NCBI GenBank assembly: GCA_018268995.1
Contig: JAFDVL010000087.1
Coordinates: 1-64,000 of the forward strand
Direction of reading: 5' to 3'
DNA: 64,000 bases
From: Acidobacteriota bacterium
GTDB lineage: Bacteria > Acidobacteriota > Blastocatellia > RBC074
The stretch's first letter is position 1. Every line of letters starts with the position of its first letter. A model generated the notes under the pieces. That model was not told the DNA's origin. It worked only from the letters and a program-made list of their open reading frames with translations, and made no database searches. The translations under genes and the position numbers were made by a program. Shown piece by piece: positions 25,537 through 33,189 of this stretch.

Positions 25537-27075
25537 ATGAAACGACTGACGCTAGTGGCTGTAACGATTCTTTGTTTTTTTATTCCCTCATTCGCACAAT
25601 CCCCCGACAAAATTCTCAAACAAGCGGTCAAAGCCCTTGGGGGCGAGAAAAATCTCAAACGTATTACCTCCTGGCAAGCGTCCGGCAAGATCACGCGCCA
25701 GAGCGACAATGCCACGGGCAATTATCAGGTATTTGCCAGCAAACCAGATTTATATGCAGCCACGGTTGATTTCGGTGGTTTTGAAACCAGTGAGGGCTAC
25801 AACAGTAAATCCGGCTGGCGACGCGATTCGCGGGAGGGGTTGCGCACCTTAACGGGACAGGAAGGGACAGATTTTCGTGCAGAGGCAGTGCATCGCAATA
25901 CGCGCTGGTTCAATGCCAAACAGGAAAAATCCAAATTGACGGCGGAAGGACAGGCAACAATCAACGGCAAACCCGCCAATGTGGTTATCCTCACGACGGT
26001 CAAAGGTGTGAAGATCAAAATGTATTTCGATGCGGCGAGTAGCTTGCCGCTGAAAGAAGAATTTCCGGCAGGCAATCTGATCAAAGCGTATGAGTACTCC
26101 GATTTTCGTACGGTGGATGGTGTGCTGGAACCGTTCGCCCTTGCTCTGACGCTTGGCGAAGAAACCTACAGCATCAAACTTGACCAATTCACGCACAACC
26201 AACCGATTGATCGGGCGCGATTTGATTTCCCGAAAGTTTCTAACGAGCCGTTGCCGGATGTGAAGGCATTGCTGGAAGCGGTGAAAAAGAATCAGGCGGA
26301 AATAGATCGCATTCTCGAAAATTATGGCTACACGCGCATCACAACTGAGCGCACCTTAGATGACAAAGGCAAATTGCAGGACAAAGAAACCAGCACGCAC
26401 GAAATCAGTTTTTATCGCGGGCGTCGGCTACACAAGTTAATCGAAAAAAATGGCAAGCCACTTACACCTGAAGTGGAAAAGAAAGCTCTCAAGCAAATCG
26501 AAGAAGCCATCAAACGCATAGACAAACGCGAAGAAGAGAAAGCCAAAAAGAAAGCGCAAGCTGAAGCGAAACGTAAAAAGAACGGCGAAGACGATGAGGA
26601 GGAACAGGATGATGACGCAGGTTCGATCACGGATATTTTGCAATGCTCGAACCTGCTGAATCCGCGCCGCGAAATGTTTCGCAAACGCGACATGATCGTC
26701 TTTGATTTTGAACCTGCCGCCACGTGTAACCCCAAAACGGATACAGGCAAAATGGCGCAAAAGCTGAAACTGATCGGCGCGTTTTGGATTGATCCGGTAG
26801 ATAAGCAAATTGCCCGGTTGGAAATGCGGCTCGGCGATTCTTTCAAAATCGGCGGCGGGATGCTGGCTTCGATCAAATCCGGTTCAGCGATGGCGTTCGA
26901 GCAGGAGCGCGTAAATAACGAAATCTGGTTACCGACCTATCAGGAAATCAACATCGCCGCGAAGATATTTTTATTCAAAGGCCTCAATGCCAATGCGGTG
27001 ACGCGCTTTCGGGATTACAAAAAATTCAATGTCGAGGCAGAAAAAGAAAAACTGAAATTGCCCGTGAAGCCATAA
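25537..27075 (+). CDS. Secreted protein of unknown function with LolA-like N-terminal half
   Basis: A 512-residue protein. The ATG at 25537 has GGAG nearby and starts a clear signal peptide (MKRLTLVAVTILCFFIPSFAQ); upstream starts would add 35 residues. The N-terminal half (KALGGEKNLKRITSWQASGKI, ...YEYSDFRTVDGVLEPFALAL) resembles outer-membrane lipoprotein-sorting or DUF620-like beta proteins. The middle is a charged coiled-coil-like segment (KREEEKAKKKAQAEAKRKK, then an acidic DDEEEQDDD patch). The C-terminal half is beta-rich (GAFWIDPVDKQIARLEMRLG). No catalytic motif is recognised. The VOC gene follows by 11 bases. Confidence 0.75.
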   Translation: MKRLTLVAVTILCFFIPSFAQSPDKILKQAVKALGGEKNLKRITSWQASGKITRQSDNATGNYQVFASKPDLYAATVDFGGFETSEGYNSKSGWRRDSREGLRTLTGQEGTDFRAEAVHRNTRWFNAKQEKSKLTAEGQATINGKPANVVILTTVKGVKIKMYFDAASSLPLKEEFPAGNLIKAYEYSDFRTVDGVLEPFALALTLGEETYSIKLDQFTHNQPIDRARFDFPKVSNEPLPDVKALLEAVKKNQAEIDRILENYGYTRITTERTLDDKGKLQDKETSTHEISFYRGRRLHKLIEKNGKPLTPEVEKKALKQIEEAIKRIDKREEEKAKKKAQAEAKRKKNGEDDEEEQDDDAGSITDILQCSNLLNPRREMFRKRDMIVFDFEPAATCNPKTDTGKMAQKLKLIGAFWIDPVDKQIARLEMRLGDSFKIGGGMLASIKSGSAMAFEQERVNNEIWLPTYQEINIAAKIFLFKGLNANAVTRFRDYKKFNVEAEKEKLKLPVKP

Positions 27076-27086
27076 GGAATTTTTCT

Positions 27087-27731
27087 ATGTCTGAATCCTT
27101 GATTGCAGTCGAAAAAGCCGTGGATCATTTGTTACTTGGCGTGCCAAATCTGGAAGAAGGCATAGCGTGGGTCGAAGCCAAAACAGGCGTCAAAGCTGTA
27201 CTGGGCGGCAGGCATCCGGGACTGGGGACACACAATGCGTTGCTATCTCTGGGCCAGCAGCAATATCTGGAAATCATCGCTCCTGATCCAACGCAAACGA
27301 CGCTGGCACCGCAGTTTGCTTTTTTGCAACTTGCCACAACACCGCGATTGTTGACGTGGGCCGCCAAAACAAATGACATTGAAGCCTTAGCCGCAAAGGC
27401 ACACGCTGCCAACTTCGAGCTGGATGGCCCGCGCGAAGGCGCACGGTCACGGCCTGATGGAAAGCTGCTCAGATGGAAAACGCTTTTTATCAAGAGCGAA
27501 TTCAGCTTACTAATCCCATTCTTTATCGAGTGGAATCCTGAGTCATTGCATCCGGCGGAGGATTCGCCCATAGGATGCCGTTTGCAGGGCTTTGCATTGG
27601 AATGTCCAGAGCCACAGAACCTTCGGGCAAGTCTCGCCAAACTCGGCATTGCCGCTCAGGTGTATCGTTCTCGTGAATCACGCCCGAAAGCGATTTTGGC
27701 TACGCCCAGAGGCGAGGTTGTGTTTGATTGA
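27087..27731 (+). CDS. VOC/glyoxalase-like domain protein
   Basis: A 214-residue protein whose start (VDHLLLGVPNLEEGIAWVEAKTGVKAVLGGRHPGLGTHNALLSLG) matches the glyoxalase-like domain of the VOC superfamily (PF13468 type). The later parts carry the paired beta-alpha-beta modules (YLEIIAPDP, LLIPFFIEWN). These proteins are metal-dependent or metal-free isomerases and lyases, or binding proteins; the substrate is unknown. It shares a transcript with the upstream secreted protein. It is convergent with the superoxide dismutase gene, whose stop is eight bases away. Confidence 0.82.
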   Translation: MSESLIAVEKAVDHLLLGVPNLEEGIAWVEAKTGVKAVLGGRHPGLGTHNALLSLGQQQYLEIIAPDPTQTTLAPQFAFLQLATTPRLLTWAAKTNDIEALAAKAHAANFELDGPREGARSRPDGKLLRWKTLFIKSEFSLLIPFFIEWNPESLHPAEDSPIGCRLQGFALECPEPQNLRASLAKLGIAAQVYRSRESRPKAILATPRGEVVFD

Positions 27732-27738
27732 TATGTCT

Positions 27739-28455
27739 TTACAGCGCTGCTTTTTGCGCGCGTACGAAGCGGCGATCCACTTCTTCCCAATGCACGTTTT
27801 GCATAAACGCATCTATGTACTTTGCTGCGGCAGAACCATAATCCATATGATATGAATGCTCATACATATCCAGCGCCAGGAGAGGACGACTGAAAGGTGC
27901 ATTGTGCATGTGATCCCACGCCCAATAATTGTGCAGTTCGCCGGTATGGAAGTTGTGCGCTAAGATTACCCAACCGGAACCACCCGCCAAGCCTTGCGCC
28001 GTCTTTCTAAATTCGGCTTCCCATTGTTCATAGCTACCAAACCAGTTTTTGATTGCACTGAGTACATCGCCTGCGGCTTTGCCATCGCCGCCCAAATTGG
28101 CGAAGTAAAGCTCGTGCAACACGACAGACCCCGTACGCACTAACTCTTCGCGTTTGAGATCAGCGTAAACATAGCCGGGGACATCTTTGTCTTTCACTGC
28201 GGTCGCCAGGCGCTTTTCGATCACATTCAACGCGCCGACTGCACCGCTGTAGTTGTTTTCCCAATGCGATTTGATGAGCTTTTCTGAAATGCCTTTGAGT
28301 TTGGCAGGATCGAATGGCAGCGGTCTGGGTTTGTGTTCGCCGCGAAAGACCTTGGCTGTTTCCTCCGTTGCGGTTTGGGCGGTGGTGCTGAGGCTGATTA
28401 AGGGCACTCCAGTCACCATTGAGCCAAGCGCCGATCTCCTGGATATTTTGTTCAT
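27739..28455 (-). CDS. Exported Fe/Mn superoxide dismutase
   Basis: A 238-residue protein. I chose the ATG at 28455 with AGGAGA upstream. The N-terminus NKISRRSALGSM...LISLSTTAQ is a twin-arginine-like export signal, so the enzyme is probably periplasmic. The Fe/Mn-SOD fold follows, with the four ligand positions visible: His in KSHWENNY, His in VLHELYFANLGG, and Asp and His in LALDMYEHSYHMDYG. The family converts superoxide to peroxide and oxygen. The signature is slightly off the textbook DVWEHAYY (here DMYEHSYH), as in the exported, Tat-linked subgroup. Metal preference cannot be read reliably. Confidence 0.9.
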   Translation of the reverse strand: MNKISRRSALGSMVTGVPLISLSTTAQTATEETAKVFRGEHKPRPLPFDPAKLKGISEKLIKSHWENNYSGAVGALNVIEKRLATAVKDKDVPGYVYADLKREELVRTGSVVLHELYFANLGGDGKAAGDVLSAIKNWFGSYEQWEAEFRKTAQGLAGGSGWVILAHNFHTGELHNYWAWDHMHNAPFSRPLLALDMYEHSYHMDYGSAAAKYIDAFMQNVHWEEVDRRFVRAQKAAL

Positions 28456-28620
28456 GGTAATTCTCCTCTTAACGATTGAATATGCGCAATCACGGTAAGA
28501 CATCGGTTATCGTTTGTCCATTTCCCGCCAATTAACGTAGACTGTTGGCTCAGCGGCAGATTGGTTGCAAACAGATTTACGGCCTCGCAGAACGATTCAC
28601 TCACTTAACTCAGAGGGGTT

Positions 28621-30945
28621 ATGAAGTTGAAAGTACGCCTCTTCTTTTTCTGGCTCATCGCGTTTTCCTGCCTGACAGGACTCGCCCAAACTAACCCTCA
28701 GCAACCACCCAAACCGCCCACCGATGACACACTGCGCATCGAAACCGAGCTTGTGCAATTTGAAGTCACTGTCACGGACAAACAGGGAAAGGTGGTGCGG
28801 GGGCTAAAGCAAACGGACTTTGAATTGAAAGAAGATGGCAAGCCGCAGGAGGTTTCTTATTTCTCAATTGGCACGGCAACACGTCCCGCGCGCTGGTTGG
28901 GAACCGAATCCAGAACGCGCACCAAAGAAGCCGCGCCGACTTCGGTTTCTACGACAGCCCCGGAAACATTAGCCGGGCGTTACATTGTTCTCGCCATAGA
29001 TGACCTGCATCTTTCGCCTGCCACACTGATGCTCGCGCGCAAAGCCTTAGTTAAGTTCATAGATCAGCAAATGGGCAGTGGCGATCAGGTTGCACTGGTT
29101 ACCACCAGTGGGCAGGTCGGAATGTTTCAGCAATTCACCGATGATCGCGAAGTTCTCAAACGTGCGATCAATCGTTTGAGCCCGCAGGAACGCACTGTCA
29201 CAAATAATTTCGATGTCCCACGCATTACGTCCTATCAAGCTGAACTGATTGATATGGGCAATCAGGACGCACTGGAAATGGCCGTGCAGGAAATCCTGCG
29301 ACAGCAATCCATGAGCGGTGCGGCAGCAGCAGGCCCGTCGGGTGGGAGAGGGGGGAGAGGCAATCCTTCACCGGGTGGTGGAATGACGGAACGGGATCGC
29401 GCGATTGAAACGGCTCGTAGCCTTGCTCGCATGATCGTGATGCAAAACGCGCATTACACAAATGCCACGCTGGAAACGCTGCAAATCATCATCCGAAATT
29501 TGAGTTCGTTGCCGGGGCGCAAGATTATGACGCTGGTTTCGGACGGTTTTCATTTGGGTGGCAATAGCGCCAGCAAGATTTCGGACGTTCGCCGCGTGAT
29601 TGATACCGCAACGCGGGCAGGTGTGGTGATTTACGCGGTTGATGCGCGCGGCCTGTATACATCGCCGATTTTCGATGCTTCGCAACCTGGATTTAACGAC
29701 GATCAGACACCCGGTGTGAGAGAGCGCGTTGAAAACGCCGGGATGCAAGCAGTGCGCAATGGCCCGTTCGCGCTGGCCAATGATACGGGCGGATTTATGG
29801 TGATGGACACCAATGATCTGAATCTGGGAATGCAAAAGATTCTCGAAGATACAGAAGCGTATTATCTGCTCGCCTTTGAACCAAACGAATCCTACCGCGA
29901 TGGGCGCTTCCGCAAACTGGAAGTCCGCGTCAAAGATCACCCTGAATATAAAGTTCGCAGCAGCAAAGGCTACTTTGCACCGGATGACAAAGCCGAAGTC
30001 AGAGCAGTGGAAAAAGAACAGAAGGAAAAAGCCCAGCTCGAAGTCGAGCGCGCTAAAGACCCTGAAAAAGCCGAGAAAAAAGAGACGGCGGTGCGGGCGG
30101 CCAGAGCCAGAGAAGCGTTAAGCTCGCTCTTCCCGTTGCGCGGCATCCCGGTGCAAATGGCGGCGAGTTATGTGGACACGGGCAAGGGACAAGGATTCGC
30201 CTTGATTCTGGGTCATCTGGATGTTTCCGGCCTGAAATTTGAGCTGACCAACGGATTGCACAACGCTACAGTCGAGGTGGTCGGTACGGTCTTTGATGAA
30301 AACGGCAAGACGGTGGATGGCTTCAGCCAGCGCCTGAATATGCAGCTCAAGCAATCTTCGTATGAGCAAGTACTAAAAGCGGGGTTGATCTTTTCCCGCC
30401 GCGTCGCGCTCAAACCCGGATTGTATCAAGTGCGCTTAGCCGCATTGCGCGAAGGGTACAAGCAAACCGGAAGCGCCTTTGACTGGGTTGAGGTTTCCGA
30501 CCTCAATAAAAAACAACTCACGCTCAGCAGCATTTTTCTGACCACTGAAAAAGAAACTGACTATCTGATGGCCCAGATGAAACCCAAAGAAAGCCAGGAA
30601 AAACAGGAAGCAGCCCCCATCCCTTCACAGGTCGCGCGCCGCTTCAAACTTGGCACTGCGGTTGATTTCTCGCTTTTTGCCTATAATGCCAAAGCGGATG
30701 CGAAAGGCGTAACTGATCTGGTAGTGCAATCACAATTATTTTCTGGCAGCAAAGTTATTTATGCTTCGCCCCTCTCCAAAATAGAACCGATGCCAGAGGC
30801 CAAAGACGCGAACTATATGCCCTATGCGGCCCGCCTGACACTAGATAAATTTGAGCCAGGCAATTATGAACTGCGCCTATTGGTGATTGACCGTATAGCC
30901 AAAACCAGCGCCAAGAGATCTTTGAGTTTTGCCGTCGAGCCCTAA
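28621..30945 (+). CDS. VWFA-related Acidobacterial-domain protein, tandem copy 1
   Basis: A 774-residue secreted protein: signal peptide (LFFFWLIAFSCLTGLAQ), an N-terminal beta domain (TLRIETELVQFEVTVTDKQG ... DFELKEDGK), and a VWA fold with a degenerate metal site (VLAIDDLHLSPATLM) plus TLVSDGFHLGG and AYYLLAFEPNESYRDGRFRKL. A Lys/Glu-rich linker and a unique C-terminal beta region of about 280 residues follow. Unlike its two neighbours it has a Gly-rich insert near residues 236-260 (AAAGPSGGRGGRGN). The family (TIGR03436 type) is characteristic of Acidobacteria and its role is unknown. The gene after it begins three bases downstream. Confidence 0.87.
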   Translation: MKLKVRLFFFWLIAFSCLTGLAQTNPQQPPKPPTDDTLRIETELVQFEVTVTDKQGKVVRGLKQTDFELKEDGKPQEVSYFSIGTATRPARWLGTESRTRTKEAAPTSVSTTAPETLAGRYIVLAIDDLHLSPATLMLARKALVKFIDQQMGSGDQVALVTTSGQVGMFQQFTDDREVLKRAINRLSPQERTVTNNFDVPRITSYQAELIDMGNQDALEMAVQEILRQQSMSGAAAAGPSGGRGGRGNPSPGGGMTERDRAIETARSLARMIVMQNAHYTNATLETLQIIIRNLSSLPGRKIMTLVSDGFHLGGNSASKISDVRRVIDTATRAGVVIYAVDARGLYTSPIFDASQPGFNDDQTPGVRERVENAGMQAVRNGPFALANDTGGFMVMDTNDLNLGMQKILEDTEAYYLLAFEPNESYRDGRFRKLEVRVKDHPEYKVRSSKGYFAPDDKAEVRAVEKEQKEKAQLEVERAKDPEKAEKKETAVRAARAREALSSLFPLRGIPVQMAASYVDTGKGQGFALILGHLDVSGLKFELTNGLHNATVEVVGTVFDENGKTVDGFSQRLNMQLKQSSYEQVLKAGLIFSRRVALKPGLYQVRLAALREGYKQTGSAFDWVEVSDLNKKQLTLSSIFLTTEKETDYLMAQMKPKESQEKQEAAPIPSQVARRFKLGTAVDFSLFAYNAKADAKGVTDLVVQSQLFSGSKVIYASPLSKIEPMPEAKDANYMPYAARLTLDKFEPGNYELRLLVIDRIAKTSAKRSLSFAVEP

Positions 30946-30947
30946 GC

Positions 30948-33188
30948 ATGAGAGTGGTTACATCGAACATCTGCACCGCGAGCAATAGCCCGTATTTGCC
31001 GGGGTGCAAACGCTCGCTAAGAGTTATCATCTGGCTGCTCTTTTATGTGGTTGCCTTTTCCCAATCTGCCTCATCACAAACACCTCCACCCAAAGACACA
31101 TCTCAAAAACAGGACGCCGCCACAATTCGCATTACAACTGAGCTTTTACAACTGGAAGTCATCGTCACGGATAAGAAAGGACAACCTGTCCGCAATCTGA
31201 AGCAAATGGATTTTGAATTGAAGGAAGATGGCAAGCTGCAAGAGGTTACTTATTTCTCGGTCGGCACTTCGACGCAGCCAGCGCGATGGATTACGGCAGA
31301 AGCCAAGGGCAATCAATCAATCACGACCTCACCTAAGATACGCGCAACCGGGCGGTACATTGTGTTGCTGGCAGATGATTTTCACTTGGCCCCTGACAGC
31401 CTGATGCGCACACGGCAGGCGCTGGTAAAATTCATAGATCAACAATTCAGCTACATTGATAAAATTGCGCTCATTACCACGAGCGGGCAGCTTTGGACGT
31501 ATCAGCAATTTACGAACAAACGCGAAATTCTGAAGCGCGCGATCAATCGGCTGGCGATGACAGAACGTCGTGCATCCTCTATCGCTGGCGACATTCCGCG
31601 CATGACGTCCTATCAGGCAGAGCTGATTCAAAACAGAGATCGTGACGCTTTGGCCCTGGCGGTAAATGAGATTGTGCGTAAACTGCCTGACATTACACCC
31701 GACATGGCAGCCTCTATGGCACTGGGAAAAGCACAACAAATGGTCGAGGAAACCAGTTTTCATACAAGAGCAACCCTGAGCACCCTGGAAGATGTGATTC
31801 GCAGTGTACGCGCCCTGCCGGGCCATAAATCAGTCGTATTCCTGTCAGATGGTTTTACACTTGGCGGCTCTCAGCAGGGGAATTTTTATGACCTGCGACA
31901 AATCACCGATGCGGCAGCGCGTTCCGGCATTATGATTTATTCGCTGGATACGCGCGGACTGACAACAAATGCGATGGATGTTTCACAGCCAGGTTTTGGC
32001 CAGGAACAGCCGCCCGGTGTACGGATGCGAATTGAAGCAGATGCGCTTGAGGTCAGGAAAGATGCGCTGAATGCACTGGCGCGTGATACGGGCGGCTTTC
32101 CTGTTTTCAATACCAATGACCTTTACCTCGGCCTGCAAAAAATCGTTGCGGACTCAGAGACCTATTACCTGCTTGCATTTGAGCCGCAGGAGACATCTCG
32201 TGATGGGCGCTTTCGCAAACTCGAAGTCCGGGTCAAAGATCATCCTGAATATGTGATCCGCACCAGCAAAGGCTTTTTTGCTCCCGGCGATAAATCAGGA
32301 AACAACTCAAAGAAAGAGAGCGGGCTGAAAACAGCATTGACGCGCAATACATTCGCCTCGCTGGTGCCGCCGCGCGACATCCCGATGGAAATGGCAGTGG
32401 ACTTTGTTGACTCTGGGAAAAGCGATGGTTTTGCTATCATCACTGCGCACCTTGATCTTTCCGGTCTCAAGTTTGAGAAACTAAATGATCGGTTCAATGC
32501 AACCCTGAATGTGATGGGGTCGGTCTTCGATGAAGAGGGAAAAGCGATGGATCGCTTCAATCGCAAGCTTGCCTTGACGCTGAAGCCTGCGACCTATGAA
32601 CGGATTCTCAAATCCGGCTTCGTGTTTGATTGTCTGGTGAAATTGAAACCGGGGTTTTATCAGGTGCGAATGTCCGCAGTGCAGGAAAACTCCAGCCAAA
32701 CCGGCAACGTTTCGGAATGGGTTGAAATCGGGGATTTGAGCAAAAAAGAACTGGTGCTCAGCAGCATCTTTTTAGCCTCGGAACACGAGAAGCTATACAC
32801 CGGGCCCCTGCAAAATGAACCATCTGCGGCAGAGCCAACGGATGACCAACAGGCAACGCCGATGCCGTCCCAAATTTCGCGACGCTTTCAGCGCGGCTCT
32901 CATTTTGATTACACGTTCTTTGCTTACAACGCCAAATCAGATGCAAATGGTGAAACAGACCTGGTGGTGCAAACACAGCTTTATTCCGGCACAAAAGTAA
33001 TTCTTGCTTCGCCATTGGCCCCTCTGAAATTGTCAGCGGAAAAGAAGGAACTGTCATTCGTTCCGCACGTAGCGCGCCTGACGTTAGATGATTTTGAGCC
33101 GGGTAATTATGAACTGCGCCTATTGGTGATTGATCGCGTAGCCAAAGCCAGCGCCACGCGCTCTCTTTATTTCGTCGTCGAGCCATAA
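30948..33188 (+). CDS. VWFA-related Acidobacterial-domain protein, tandem copy 2
   Basis: A 746-residue paralogue with the same order of parts: signal peptide, TIRITTELLQLEVIVTDKKG, VWA region VLLADDFHLAPDSLM, VVFLSDGFTLGG, then YYLLAFEPQETSRDGRFRKL and a C-terminal beta region. It starts two bases after copy 1 ends and its stop is one base before copy 3, so all three are co-transcribed. The Lys/Glu linker is shorter than in copies 1 and 3. Its last part is very close to copy 1 at the DNA level (identical over 29 bases), whereas its middle differs from both other copies. Confidence 0.87.
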   Translation: MRVVTSNICTASNSPYLPGCKRSLRVIIWLLFYVVAFSQSASSQTPPPKDTSQKQDAATIRITTELLQLEVIVTDKKGQPVRNLKQMDFELKEDGKLQEVTYFSVGTSTQPARWITAEAKGNQSITTSPKIRATGRYIVLLADDFHLAPDSLMRTRQALVKFIDQQFSYIDKIALITTSGQLWTYQQFTNKREILKRAINRLAMTERRASSIAGDIPRMTSYQAELIQNRDRDALALAVNEIVRKLPDITPDMAASMALGKAQQMVEETSFHTRATLSTLEDVIRSVRALPGHKSVVFLSDGFTLGGSQQGNFYDLRQITDAAARSGIMIYSLDTRGLTTNAMDVSQPGFGQEQPPGVRMRIEADALEVRKDALNALARDTGGFPVFNTNDLYLGLQKIVADSETYYLLAFEPQETSRDGRFRKLEVRVKDHPEYVIRTSKGFFAPGDKSGNNSKKESGLKTALTRNTFASLVPPRDIPMEMAVDFVDSGKSDGFAIITAHLDLSGLKFEKLNDRFNATLNVMGSVFDEEGKAMDRFNRKLALTLKPATYERILKSGFVFDCLVKLKPGFYQVRMSAVQENSSQTGNVSEWVEIGDLSKKELVLSSIFLASEHEKLYTGPLQNEPSAAEPTDDQQATPMPSQISRRFQRGSHFDYTFFAYNAKSDANGETDLVVQTQLYSGTKVILASPLAPLKLSAEKKELSFVPHVARLTLDDFEPGNYELRLLVIDRVAKASATRSLYFVVEP

Positions 33189-33189
33189 T

